Source: Maritimibacter alkaliphilus (GTDB lineage: Bacteria; Pseudomonadota; Alphaproteobacteria; Rhodobacterales; Rhodobacteraceae). From it: 64,000 nt of DNA. Positions 44,139 through 52,870 of the stretch are shown piece by piece. The translations under genes were made by a program, and so were the position numbers. The stretch spans positions 868,001 to 932,000 of the forward strand of contig NZ_JAHVIT010000001.1 of NCBI RefSeq assembly GCF_019801605.1, given 5' to 3'. The notes under the pieces are model-generated. The model saw only the letters and a program-made list of their open reading frames with translations, ran no database searches and was not told where the DNA came from. Within the stretch, counting starts at the first letter, position 1; each line of letters opens with the position of its first letter.

Positions 44139-44354
44139 CTGATCTGTCTGGCCGCAGGCTCGGCCCGGGGGGCCGCGAGGGCAAGGGGCGGGGTGTGAAA
44201 TTTACGGCGTAGAGGGGGTGGGCAGGGGGTGTGCCGGGGCAACTGCCTGTCGCTTTGGCAAGGCGCACGCGGGCGGGCCCTTTGCGGGCGTGGCGCGTGC
44301 TGCTAGCACGGGTTGACCGAGGTGACTGCGGAAGAAACTGCGAGAGAGACCGAC

Positions 44355-44972
44355 ATGCCCAAGCTCAGCGCCGACACCCCCTACCTGCATCCCGAGACCG
44401 AGATCGAGGACAGCCAGCTTGGCGCCTGGACCGAGGTCGGCCGGGGCACGCGGTTCAACAATGTCCAGCTCGGGGATTATTCCTACTGCGACCGCTTCTG
44501 CGACTTTGCAAACACCCGCGTGGGGAAGTTTGCAAATATCGCCAGCTTCGTGCGGGTGGGCGCCACGGATCACCCGCTGGAGGGCGCCTCGCTGCACCAT
44601 TTCCTCTATCGGTCCGCGGATTACTGGGAGGGCACCCCGCGCGACGAAGCCTTCTTTGCCCGCCGCCGCGCCCGGATCACCGAGATCGGCCATGACACAT
44701 GGCTGGGCCACAACGCGCAGGTGAAACCCGGCATCCGGGTCGGCCATGGCGCGGTCGTGGCCTCCGGCGCGATCGTCACCAAGGACGTGGGCGACTACGA
44801 GATCGTGGCCGGCACGCCCGCGAAACCCATCCGCCTGCGCCAGCCGCGCGAGATCGCGGACCGGCTCATCGCGCTTGGCTGGTGGGACTGGGACCATGCG
44901 CGCCTGGGGGCGGCGCTGGAGGACTTCCGCGCCCTGAAGGCCGAGGCGTTCCTGGAGAAATACGGCGGCTGA
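44355..44972 (+). CDS. Hexapeptide-repeat transferase, phosphonate-associated type
   Basis: 205 aa of left-handed beta-helix repeats (IEDSQLGAWTEVGRGTRFNN, later GHDTWLGHNAQVKPGIRVGH). The N-terminus LSADTPYLHPETEIEDS and the C-terminus WWDWDHARLGAALEDFRALK fit the transferase family often found beside phosphonate (phn) genes. No phn genes are seen here. The ATG at 44355 is preferred over a TTG at 44313. Confidence 0.82.
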   Translation: MPKLSADTPYLHPETEIEDSQLGAWTEVGRGTRFNNVQLGDYSYCDRFCDFANTRVGKFANIASFVRVGATDHPLEGASLHHFLYRSADYWEGTPRDEAFFARRRARITEIGHDTWLGHNAQVKPGIRVGHGAVVASGAIVTKDVGDYEIVAGTPAKPIRLRQPREIADRLIALGWWDWDHARLGAALEDFRALKAEAFLEKYGG

Positions 44973-44982
44973 GGCGATCTGC

Positions 44983-45025
44983 GTTTTCTTCGAAGAAAAC
45001 GGTCCGGAAAATGCGCATTTTCCGG
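44983..45025. repeat. Paired palindromes (family B, copy 1)
   Basis: GTTTTCTTCGAAGAAAAC (44983-45000) is perfect. Three bases later a perfect 22-bp palindrome (45004-45025) has the half CCGGAAAATGC. The same design is found at 53811-53853. Confidence 0.85.
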
Positions 45026-45097
45026 GTGGGATCGAGGGGCACGGCCCGTGGGGGGCACTGCATTTGCCGGAGGGTGGGGTGCGCCGGAGAGTGGGGC

Positions 45098-45143
45098 CAA
45101 AATTCTTCGAAGAATTTTGCCAAGAGTTTTCGAAAATTCTTGG
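45098..45143. repeat. Paired AT-rich palindromes (family A, copy 2)
   Basis: A perfect 22-bp palindrome (45098-45119, half CAAAATTCTTC) directly joins a 24-bp one (45120-45143, half CCAAGAGTTTTC, one mismatch). Same units as 7678-7723 but in reverse-complement order. It lies 72 bases from the family B copy. Confidence 0.85.
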
Positions 45144-45182
45144 GCGCTTCGAGGTGAGGGGCGCGTGATCCTCGAGGGGAGA

Positions 45183-45245
45183 GGGGGGCTGTCTGCCCCC
45201 CGCCGCTGGCGCGGCCCCCCCGAGGATATTTTTGAGCGAAAGATG
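45183..45245 (-). repeat. GC-rich dispersed hairpin element, copy E
   Basis: GGGGGGCTGTCTGCCCCCC, a CGCCGCTGGCG hairpin, CCCCCCCGAGGATATTTTTG and AGCGAAAGATG. On the minus strand it begins one base after the stop codon of the PuuB-like gene (45247-45249). Confidence 0.78.
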
Positions 45246-45246
45246 T

Positions 45247-46551
45247 TCAGATGCCGAGGCGGTCGCGGAGGGAGAACCATGTCATCGCGAGGATGAGGAG
45301 CGGGTGGCGCATCGCGGGGCCGCCGGGGAAGCGGGGCGTGGGCAGGCGGGACATGGCGTCGAAGCCTTCGGCCTCGCCCTGGATCGCCTTCGCGGCGAGG
45401 AGGCCGGAGTGGACCGCCGTGCCCACGCCGTGGCCGGAGTAGCCGGAGGCGGTGAGCATGTTGGGCGCGAGGCGGGCGAGGTGGGGCAGCCGCTTCATGG
45501 TGATCGCCAGCGTACCGCCCCAGGCGTGGGTGATCTTCACGTCCCGGAGGTGCGGGAAGATCTCCAGCATGGGTTTGCGGACCTTGGCGGCGATGTCCGT
45601 GGGGAAGCGGTAGCCGTAGCTTTCGCCGCCGCCGAAGAGCAGACGGCCGTCCTCGCTGAGGCGGAAGTAGTTCACCACGAATTTCGTATCCGCCACGGCG
45701 ACATCGCGGGTGAGGACCTCTGCGGTGCGGGGGCCGAGCGGTTCTGTCGCCGCGACGAAGTTGTTGATGGGCATGACACGGGTCGCCACCCGGGGCTCCA
45801 GCCCGCCCAGGTAGCCGTTGCAGGCGAGGATCACGTGCTCCGCCGTGACCTTGGCCTGCGCGGTCTGCACCGTGGCGGGGCGGCCCTCGGTCAGGCCGGT
45901 GACGCGGGTCTCCTCGTGGATCGTGACGCCTGCGGCTGTGGCGGCCCGGGCAAGGCCGAGGGCGAGTCGGAGCGGATGCAGGTGGCCCGCGCCCATGTCG
46001 AGGATGCCGCCCTTGTAGGCGGGCGAGGGGCAGAGCGCATGGCAGGCTGCGGCGTCGAGTGTCTCGACCTCGGTGTAGCCATAGCGGTCTTCGAGGAACT
46101 CCGCGTAGTGGTGCAGATGCGCCGTCTCGCTGTCGGAGAAGCCGGTCCAGGCCACGCCGGGGCGATAGGCGGCGTCGATGTTATGGCGCGTCATGAGGGA
46201 GCGGACGAGGTCCTTGGCCTCTTCGCCGAGCCGCCAGTAGAGCGCGGCATCGTCGCGCCCGAGCATCTTTTCCAGCACCTCCTGATCCTGCCGCTGGCCG
46301 GAGCCGAGCTGCCCGCCATTGCGCCCCGAGGCCCCGAAGCCCACGCGCTGCGCCTCCAGCAGGACGACCTTCAGCCCGGCCTCCGCCAGGTGCAGCGCGG
46401 CGGAGAGCCCGGTGAAGCCCGCGCCGATGATGCAGACATCCGCCGTCACCTCGCCCCGCAGGGGAGGCAGGGGCGGCAGCGGGTCCACCGTGGCGGCGTA
46501 CCAGCTGCCGGGATAGGCGCCGGGACGGTCGTTGGCGTCGAGCAGGTTCAT
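45247..46551 (-). CDS. puuB: FAD-dependent gamma-glutamylputrescine oxidase-like protein
   Basis: 434 aa of the DAO/GlcD-type FAD family. The FAD-binding motif is VCIIGAGFTGLSAALHLAEA, followed by GFGASGRNGGQLGSGQRQDQ, characteristic of PuuB/OrdL proteins, and SGYSGHGVGTAVHSG at the C-terminal FAD contact. Its start overlaps the preceding GS-like stop (TGATG). In the Puu pathway PuuB oxidises gamma-glutamylputrescine to the aldehyde. The exact amine here is inferred. Last gene of the cluster. Confidence 0.87.
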   Translation of the reverse strand: MNLLDANDRPGAYPGSWYAATVDPLPPLPPLRGEVTADVCIIGAGFTGLSAALHLAEAGLKVVLLEAQRVGFGASGRNGGQLGSGQRQDQEVLEKMLGRDDAALYWRLGEEAKDLVRSLMTRHNIDAAYRPGVAWTGFSDSETAHLHHYAEFLEDRYGYTEVETLDAAACHALCPSPAYKGGILDMGAGHLHPLRLALGLARAATAAGVTIHEETRVTGLTEGRPATVQTAQAKVTAEHVILACNGYLGGLEPRVATRVMPINNFVAATEPLGPRTAEVLTRDVAVADTKFVVNYFRLSEDGRLLFGGGESYGYRFPTDIAAKVRKPMLEIFPHLRDVKITHAWGGTLAITMKRLPHLARLAPNMLTASGYSGHGVGTAVHSGLLAAKAIQGEAEGFDAMSRLPTPRFPGGPAMRHPLLILAMTWFSLRDRLGI

Positions 46552-47984
46552 CAGACGTTCATCAGCAGGTGTTCGCGTTCCCACGGGCTGATCACGCCGA
46601 GGAATTCCTCGTATTCGGTGCGTTTCACGACGGAATAGACGCGGCAGAACTCCTCCCCCAGCACCTTGGCGAGGGCGTTGTTCTCGTCGAAGACGTCGAG
46701 CGCCTCGCCAAGGGTGCGGGGGAAGTCGCCCTCGCCCTCGTATGCATCGCCGCGGAATTGCTTCTCGGCCCGTTCCTCGTTCATCAGCCCGAGGTAGCCC
46801 GCGGCGAGCGAGGCCGCGATGCCGAGGTAGGGGTTGCAGTCCATGCCAGCCACCCGGTTCTCGACCCGGCGCGCGGCGGGATCGGAGATCGGAACGCGGA
46901 TGCCCGTGGTGCGGTTGTCGCGGCCCCATTCGAGGTTGATCGGGGCGGCGTGGTCCTTCACGTAGCGGCGATAGGAGTTCACGTAGGGCGCCAGCAGCGG
47001 GATCGCCGCGGGCAGGTGTTCCTGAAGCCCGCCGATGAAGTAGTAGAAGGCATCGGTCTCGCCGCCCTGCGGACCGGTGAAGATGTTCTTGCCGGTCTCG
47101 ATGTCCATCACCGAGTGGTGGATGTGCATGGCCGAGCCGGGCTCGTCCTTGATCGGCTTGGCCATGAAGGTGGCGAAGCAATCGTGGCGCAGCGCGGCCT
47201 CGCGGATCAGGCGCTTGAAGTAGAAGACCTCGTCCGCCAGCTTGACCGGGTTGCCGTGGCGCAGGTTGATCTCCAGCTGGCCGGCGCCGCCTTCCTGGGT
47301 GATGCCGTCGATCTCGAAGCCCTGGGCCTCGGCGAAGTCGTAGATGTCGTCGATCACCGGGCCGAATTCATCGACGGCGGTCATGGAGTAGGCCTGCCGC
47401 GCGGCGGCGGGACGGCCCGAGCGGCCCATCATCGGCTCGATCGGCTTGGCCGGGTCGAGGTTGCGGGCCACGAGGTAGAATTCCATCTCGGGCGCGACGA
47501 CCGGTTTCCAGCCCTGGTCCTCGTAGAGCTTGCAGACCCGTTTCAGCACGTTGCGCGGCGCATAGGGGATCGGGTTGCCCTTGCGGTCGAAGGCGTCGTG
47601 GATCACCTGTAGCGTCCAGTCGCCGGTCCAGGGCGCGGCGGTGGCGGTCGACATGTCGGGCTTGAGGGTCATGTCGGGTTCGACGAAGCCCTCTTCGCCC
47701 GCCGCATCGGACCAGTCGCCGGTGATCGTCTGGAAGAAGATCGAATTGGGCAGGTGGAAGTACTTCTGCCGGGCGAATTTCGAGGCGGGCACGGCCTTGC
47801 CGCGGGCGATGCCGGGCAGGTCGGAGATGATGCACTCCACCTCGTCGAGGCGGCGCCCCACGAGGTAGTCGCGCGCGGGGGCGGGCAGGTCCGCCGTCCA
47901 GTCCGCCTGTTCGACGGGGGGCGCCACGGGGGTGCTGCGTTCGGCCTCGGCGATCTTCTGGGCCTTGGGGGTGGGGGTCTTCAT
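46551..47984 (-). CDS. puuA: Glutamine synthetase-family gamma-glutamylpolyamine synthetase
   Basis: 477 aa. The GS catalytic core shows APEMEFYL, GGAGQLEINL, HIHHSVMD and EWGRDNRTTGIR, the metal and ATP sites. It belongs to the PuuA/GlnA3-like branch that ligates glutamate to amines rather than ammonia. The Pro/Ala-rich first 35 residues are extra. It overlaps the amidotransferase gene upstream by 4 bases and the oxidase downstream by 1. Confidence 0.87.
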   Translation of the reverse strand: MKTPTPKAQKIAEAERSTPVAPPVEQADWTADLPAPARDYLVGRRLDEVECIISDLPGIARGKAVPASKFARQKYFHLPNSIFFQTITGDWSDAAGEEGFVEPDMTLKPDMSTATAAPWTGDWTLQVIHDAFDRKGNPIPYAPRNVLKRVCKLYEDQGWKPVVAPEMEFYLVARNLDPAKPIEPMMGRSGRPAAARQAYSMTAVDEFGPVIDDIYDFAEAQGFEIDGITQEGGAGQLEINLRHGNPVKLADEVFYFKRLIREAALRHDCFATFMAKPIKDEPGSAMHIHHSVMDIETGKNIFTGPQGGETDAFYYFIGGLQEHLPAAIPLLAPYVNSYRRYVKDHAAPINLEWGRDNRTTGIRVPISDPAARRVENRVAGMDCNPYLGIAASLAAGYLGLMNEERAEKQFRGDAYEGEGDFPRTLGEALDVFDENNALAKVLGEEFCRVYSVVKRTEYEEFLGVISPWEREHLLMNV

Positions 47985-48661
47985 GCCTTTTCTCCCTTCA
48001 GGACGCCGGCCATGCGGTCGGCCATCTTGGTGCGCGCCAGCGGCGCGTCGAGCTGTGCCACGGCGGCATCGAGCAGCGGATCGGGGACATTGCCCCGGCC
48101 CCGGGTACGGATCAGCCCGTCGATGACATCGGCGCCGAACTCGGGGTGCGGCTGCACGGTGTAGATGTGATCGCCATAGGCCAGGGCCGCGTATTTGCAG
48201 AAATCAGTGGAGCCGATGACGCGGGCGTCGGCTGGCAGTTCTGTCACTTGGTCCTGGTGCCAGGCGTTGAGCGGGAACTCCTCGCCCTCGATGGTATAGA
48301 CCTGACGGCCCACGGACCAGCCGCCGGGGAATTTCTCGACCTTGCCGCCAAGGGCCTGGGCGATGATCTGGTGGCCGAAGCAGATGCCGACGAGGGGGCG
48401 GCCCTCGGCGTGGATCGCGCGGATCATCTCTTCCAGCGGCGGGATCCAGGCGTGGTCCTCGTAGGCGCCGTGACGCGAGCCGGTGATGAGCCAGCCGTCG
48501 CAGGCCCCCGGGGGCGGCACATCGGCGCCGTCGACGATGGGGAAGACCTCGAATTCGAAGCCCTTGTCGCCGAGGAGGGTCAGGAACAGCTGGTCATAAT
48601 CTTCCAGCTCACCCCGAAGTGCATCGGGGATGTGGCCGCATTGCAGAATGCCGATTTTCAT
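47981..48661 (-). CDS. Class I glutamine amidotransferase-like protein
   Basis: 226 aa. The nucleophile Cys94 lies in VGICFGHQIIAQALGG and the His-Glu pair in VQPHPEFGAD. Alone, without a synthetase domain, such proteins can hydrolyse gamma-glutamyl amides. In this operon a role in cleaving gamma-glutamyl-GABA-type products, like PuuD, is plausible, although PuuD itself is a differently arranged member. ATGA overlap with the GS-like gene. Confidence 0.82.
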   Translation of the reverse strand: MKIGILQCGHIPDALRGELEDYDQLFLTLLGDKGFEFEVFPIVDGADVPPPGACDGWLITGSRHGAYEDHAWIPPLEEMIRAIHAEGRPLVGICFGHQIIAQALGGKVEKFPGGWSVGRQVYTIEGEEFPLNAWHQDQVTELPADARVIGSTDFCKYAALAYGDHIYTVQPHPEFGADVIDGLIRTRGRGNVPDPLLDAAVAQLDAPLARTKMADRMAGVLKGEKA

Positions 48662-48768
48662 GGGTCACCAATTGGGTTGATGGGGGCAGACTACGAGAGG
48701 GCCGGGTCTGCCACAAGGGGGCGCCGGGGCGGTGCGGGGCTGCAAAGAGGCAGACCCGCGCCTGCGCC

Positions 48769-50088
48769 TCAGACGGTTTCGAGATAGACCTGCCACCAGT
48801 CTTCATGGGGCATCTCTGCGAGGCGTCGCTGCTCCTGCCGCTTGGTCATGACGAGGTTGCGGATCAGCATTTCGGGGAAGATGCGCGCGATCAGGGGATC
48901 GGTCTCGAAGGCGTCGATGGCCGAGGCCCAGTCCGGCGCGAGGCCCGGCAGTTCGAGGTCATAGGCGCTGCCCGAGATCGGCGGCGGCGGGTTTTCCCCG
49001 TCCTCGATCCCCGCCAGTGCCGCGCCGAGGATCACGGCCAGCATCAGGTAGGGGTTGATGTCGCCGCAGGGCACGCGGTGTTCGATCCGGCGCGCCTTGG
49101 TGGGGCCGCCCGGAATGCGGATCGCGGCGGTGCGGTTCTCGTAGGCCCAGCAGGCCCCGGTGGGGGCATGGGCGCCGGGTTCGAACCGGTCATAGGAGGA
49201 CCCGTGCGGTGCGAAGATCAGGGTCGAGGGATGCATCCCCTTCAGGCACCCCTGCACCGCGTGCCGCAGCAGGTCGGTGCCCTCGGGGCCGCCGTTGTCG
49301 AATATGTTGTTGCCCGCCTTGTCCAGCACCGAGAAATGCACGTGCATCCCGTTGCCCGCGTCGCCTTCGAAGGGTTTCGCCATGAAGGTCGCGGCCATGC
49401 CGTGCTTGCGCGCCATGCCCCGTACCAGCGTCTTGAAGAGCCAGGCGTCATCGGCGGCGGCGAGCGCCGAGCGGTGTGTCAGGTTGATCTCGAACTGGCC
49501 AAGGCCGGATTCCGAGATCGCGGATTCCGCGGGAATGTCCATCGCCTCGCAGGCCTCGTAGAGGTCCGTCAGGTAGGCGTCGAAGGCATCCAACTGCCGG
49601 ATCGAGAGGATGGCATTGCCCCAGAGCGGCCGGCCCGTCAGCGGGTTGGTCGGCGGCAGCAGGCTGTCCTGCGTGTCGTTGACGAGGTAGAATTCCATCT
49701 CGACGGCGGCCTGCACCTCCCAGCCGCGGGCGGCGTAGCGCTCCAGCACGCGGGCGAGGGCATGGCGCGGGTCACCCTCGAAGGGCTCTCCGCTCTCGTG
49801 AAACATCCACATCGGCACGAGGGCCGAGGGCGAGTTCAGCCAAGGCATCGGCACCGGGCCGTGGTCGGTGGGATAGAGGATGCCGTCGGCATCGCCGCTT
49901 TCGAAGACCAGCGGGCTGTCCTCGATATCCGCGCCCCAGACATCGACGTTGAGCACGGAAAGCGGCATCCGCACGGTGCCGTCCTTCAGCTTGTCATATT
50001 GTCCGTGGGGCACGCGCTTGCCGCGCATCTGGCCGTTCAGGTCGGCGGCGGCCACGCGAAACGTTCTGAATCCTTCGAAGTCGATCAT
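48769..50088 (-). CDS. Second glutamine synthetase-family protein
   Basis: 439 aa from MIDFEGFRTF (50088). The GS core motifs AAVEMEFYLV, SGLGQFEINL, GMHVHFSVLD and CGDINPYLMLAVILG are present. The N-terminal beta-grasp part is like PuuA-type enzymes. It differs clearly from the GS at 46551, so two gamma-glutamyl ligases of different substrate range are likely in the cluster. It lies 107 bases upstream of the amidotransferase gene. Confidence 0.85.
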   Translation of the reverse strand: MIDFEGFRTFRVAAADLNGQMRGKRVPHGQYDKLKDGTVRMPLSVLNVDVWGADIEDSPLVFESGDADGILYPTDHGPVPMPWLNSPSALVPMWMFHESGEPFEGDPRHALARVLERYAARGWEVQAAVEMEFYLVNDTQDSLLPPTNPLTGRPLWGNAILSIRQLDAFDAYLTDLYEACEAMDIPAESAISESGLGQFEINLTHRSALAAADDAWLFKTLVRGMARKHGMAATFMAKPFEGDAGNGMHVHFSVLDKAGNNIFDNGGPEGTDLLRHAVQGCLKGMHPSTLIFAPHGSSYDRFEPGAHAPTGACWAYENRTAAIRIPGGPTKARRIEHRVPCGDINPYLMLAVILGAALAGIEDGENPPPPISGSAYDLELPGLAPDWASAIDAFETDPLIARIFPEMLIRNLVMTKRQEQRRLAEMPHEDWWQVYLETV

Positions 50089-50188
50089 GGTTTTCTCATC
50101 TGGCAATCGGGCCGAAGCCCTGCTTTCAGGCACAAGGGGTCACTGCCCGTCCGGCCCGCCTGTGAGAGAACATGCGATCGGAAGGGCT

Positions 50189-50296
50189 TCAGAAGCCCTG
50201 GCCGCCGGCCCCCGGGGTCCGGCCCTGCCATTGGCCCATGCGGCGGCGCCACCAGACGCAGCCGACCGCGGCCATTACCTTGGGATCGAAACGCAT
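50189..50296 (-). CDS. Possible 35-aa small protein between permease and GS-like genes
   Basis: An ATG at 50296 lies 4 bases after the permease stop, with AAGGTGA as ribosome site overlapping that stop. The peptide begins MRFDPKVMAAVGCVWWRRR and ends GAGGQGF. Nearly all third codon positions are G or C, as in the real genes around it. It contains one Cys, three Trp and an Arg cluster. It matches nothing I recognise. Coding is plausible from position and codon use, but unproven. Confidence 0.42.
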   Translation of the reverse strand: MRFDPKVMAAVGCVWWRRRMGQWQGRTPGAGGQGF

Positions 50297-50300
50297 GGGG

Positions 50301-51140
50301 TCACCTTACCAGCATCATCCGCGGGCGTAACCCCTTGCGGGAGGATTGCGGCAGATGCCGGTTGAGCCGCCTGTTGATCAGGCCGAAGCCCGCGATGATC
50401 GCCAGCGTCAGCATCATGAAATAGAAGGCGAGGATCGGGTAGGGGATGAAGGGGTTGAAGGTCTTGTCCGCGAAATAGCTCGCGTAGTAGAGCGCATCGC
50501 CCTTCTGCTGCCACGCCGGGAAGGAGCTGAAGTAGACCAGCGTCGTGGCGTGGAAGAGGAAGATCGCCTCGTTCGTGTAGGCGGGCCAGGCGAGGCGCAG
50601 CATGGTGGGCCAGGTGATCTTGCGGAACTTCTTCCACCCCGAGAAGCCGTAGGCATCCGCTGCCTCCAGATCGCCCTTGGGGACCGAGCGCAGCGCGCCA
50701 TAGAAGATCTCGCCGCCATAGGCGGAGGTGTTCAGGAACAGCACGATCAGCGCGCCCGCCCAGGCCCGGGTCAGCCAGCGGGTCGCCATGTTGATCTCGA
50801 CAAAGATCAGGTTCAGCTCGATCCCCGCCTTGGGCAGTAGGGTCAGCGCCTCGTAGAAGAGGAAGAACTGGATGAAGAGCGGGCTGCCGCGGAACACGAA
50901 GACGAACCACTCTGCCGGCTTGCGCAGGAAGGGCGAGGGCGCGGTGCGGGCAAGCGCCACCCCGGTCGACAGGAAGAAGCCGAGCGCGAGGGCGAAGACC
51001 GCGAAATAGATGTTCCAGATCAGGCCGGAGCCGATCAGCGTGAACTGCTGGCACAGGGTGAAATCCGAACGCGGCAGCAGGCGCTCGCCGATCCCGATGG
51101 AGCGCAGGGCATAATCCTGAAGGGTCTGGACGCAGCTCAT
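50301..51140 (-). CDS. Polar amino acid-type ABC transporter permease (HisM-like)
   Basis: 279 aa with about five helices. The cytoplasmic EAA loop reads EAADAYGFSGWKKFRKITWP, contacting the ATPase. The early segment FVFVFRGSPLFIQFFLFYEA is typical of HisM/ArtM-type permeases. It overlaps the companion permease by 4 bases. Confidence 0.9.
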   Translation of the reverse strand: MSCVQTLQDYALRSIGIGERLLPRSDFTLCQQFTLIGSGLIWNIYFAVFALALGFFLSTGVALARTAPSPFLRKPAEWFVFVFRGSPLFIQFFLFYEALTLLPKAGIELNLIFVEINMATRWLTRAWAGALIVLFLNTSAYGGEIFYGALRSVPKGDLEAADAYGFSGWKKFRKITWPTMLRLAWPAYTNEAIFLFHATTLVYFSSFPAWQQKGDALYYASYFADKTFNPFIPYPILAFYFMMLTLAIIAGFGLINRRLNRHLPQSSRKGLRPRMMLVR

Positions 51141-52018
51141 GCGGTGGCCTTCCTCTGTTCTTCACCGGCCATGGTGGCCTGTCCGCGCGACAGGCGGCGG
51201 TTGAGCCGCGACAGCCCGATCTCCGAGACCTTGGTCAGCCCGAGGTAGAAGACCAGCAGCGCGAGGAAGTAGTAGAGACGCCAGTCGGGGTGGGGGTAGG
51301 CATAGGCGCTGGTCTTCGACCCGCCCAACTCCCGCGCCCAGTAGACGATGTCCTGAACCCCCAGCAGGAACAGCAGCGGCGTCGCCTTGATCAGTACCAT
51401 CCAGAGGTTCGACAGGCCGGGCAGCGCATAGACCCACATCTGCGGGATCAGGATGCGCCGGGTGATCTGGCCGCGGCTCATGCCATAGGCCTCGGCGGTT
51501 TCCAGCTGTGCCTTGGGCACCGCGTTCATCGCGCCCGACAGGACATGGGCCGCGAAGGCCCCGAAAACGAAGGCGAAGGCCGCCACGGCGAGGATGATGC
51601 CATAGGTCTCATGCTGCCATTGCGGGGCCGAGCCGAGCGGCAGCTTGGCCTGCGCGCAGACCACGAAATCGTTGCCCTGCCGGATCGGCTGATCCCAGTC
51701 GGGGCATTTCACCTTGTGCCGCATCCATTCCAGCCCCTGATCAAGGGCGAGCGGCACGAAGAGGAAGAAGGCGATGTCCGGCACGCCGCGCACCATCGCG
51801 GCATAGCCCTTGCCGATCCAGCGCAGCGGCGCCACGTGCGAGCGCGCGGCAAGCGCGCCGCCAAAGCCGAAGGCCATGGCGCAGGGCACGGTGATCAGCA
51901 TCAGCCCGATGACCACGAGGAAGCTCTCGTAGAACATCATGTGCTTGGCCGTGGTCAGGTAGCAGCTGACCCAGCGGACCCCTTCAAGCGTGTCGGGATT
52001 GGCGCAGTATTCGAACAT
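51137..52018 (-). CDS. Polar amino acid-type ABC transporter permease (HisQ-like)
   Basis: 293 aa. The segments AAMVRGVPDIAFFLFVPLAL and ETAEAYGMSRGQITRRILIP (EAA loop) identify it. A periplasmic insert of about 60 residues (LEWMRHKVKCPDWDQPIRQG and on) is longer than usual and contains two Cys. The two permeases form the heterodimeric channel. Confidence 0.9.
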   Translation of the reverse strand: MFEYCANPDTLEGVRWVSCYLTTAKHMMFYESFLVVIGLMLITVPCAMAFGFGGALAARSHVAPLRWIGKGYAAMVRGVPDIAFFLFVPLALDQGLEWMRHKVKCPDWDQPIRQGNDFVVCAQAKLPLGSAPQWQHETYGIILAVAAFAFVFGAFAAHVLSGAMNAVPKAQLETAEAYGMSRGQITRRILIPQMWVYALPGLSNLWMVLIKATPLLFLLGVQDIVYWARELGGSKTSAYAYPHPDWRLYYFLALLVFYLGLTKVSEIGLSRLNRRLSRGQATMAGEEQRKATA

Positions 52019-52104
52019 CGGTGTGAAATCCGGGTTGGGTCCGGAGGGAGCGGCCGCGCACGGGCGCGGCCACCCCGATCAGGAAAGCGGAAGAACCGCC
52101 GGGA

Positions 52105-52830
52105 TCACTCGTAGGTCAGGGCGTCTTCGCCGAACCACTTGGTGATCATCGCGTTGAGCGTGCCGTCTTCCTTCATGGAGCCGATGGCCGCGTCGAGCTT
52201 CTCTTTCAGCTCGGTGTCGCTTTCGCGCAGGCCCGCGCCGACGCCACCGCCGAGCGGCACGTCATCACCCACGAAGCTCAGCTCGCCGCCGGATTCCGCC
52301 ACGATCGGCACGAGGAAGTCCTTGTCGGCCAGCACCGCGTCGGCCTCGCCGTTGCGCACGGCGGCGACGGTTTCGTCGGGGGTCGCGAATTCCAGCAGGG
52401 TCGCGCCGGTCTCGGCCACGTGGGCGGCCTGGATGGTGGCGGTCTGGGCTGCGATCACGCCGCCGGTGATGTCCACGTCATCGGACAGGCCGACGTAGGA
52501 GGAGGAGGAGGGCGGGGTGTAGTTCTGGGTAAAGTCGATGACCTCGTCCCGCTCGGGCGTGATCGACATGCCGGCCATGATCACGTCGTAGTTGCCCGAC
52601 ACGAGGTTCGGAATGATCGAATCCCAGTCGTTGGTCACCCACTCGCAGGTCAGCTCGGCGCGCTTGCACAGCTCGTCGCCCAGTTCCCGCTCGAAGCCGT
52701 CGACCTCGCCCGCGTCGTTGATCAGGTTATACGGAGGGTAGGCGCCCTCGGTCCCCAGACGCACGGTCTGAGCCATGCCCATGCCGGCGGTCAGCGCCAG
52801 AATGGCCGTGGCTTGGATCAGCGTTTTCAT
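52105..52830 (-). CDS. Amino acid/amine ABC transporter substrate-binding protein
   Basis: 241 aa from MKTLIQATAILALTAGMGMA, a signal peptide. YPPYNLINDAGEVDGFERE and AGMSITPERDEVIDFTQNY are signatures of the Lys/Arg/Orn-binding (HisJ/ArgT) family, and the Arg after SITPE normally binds the ligand carboxylate. Ligand choice is unknown. The context of GS/PuuB-like enzymes suggests an amino acid or amine fed into gamma-glutamylation. The longer frame to 53019 is rejected. Confidence 0.9.
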   Translation of the reverse strand: MKTLIQATAILALTAGMGMAQTVRLGTEGAYPPYNLINDAGEVDGFERELGDELCKRAELTCEWVTNDWDSIIPNLVSGNYDVIMAGMSITPERDEVIDFTQNYTPPSSSSYVGLSDDVDITGGVIAAQTATIQAAHVAETGATLLEFATPDETVAAVRNGEADAVLADKDFLVPIVAESGGELSFVGDDVPLGGGVGAGLRESDTELKEKLDAAIGSMKEDGTLNAMITKWFGEDALTYE

Positions 52831-52870
52831 GAAAGTTCTCCCGTTTGTGTTGGACTTGGGTCCGATTGCC

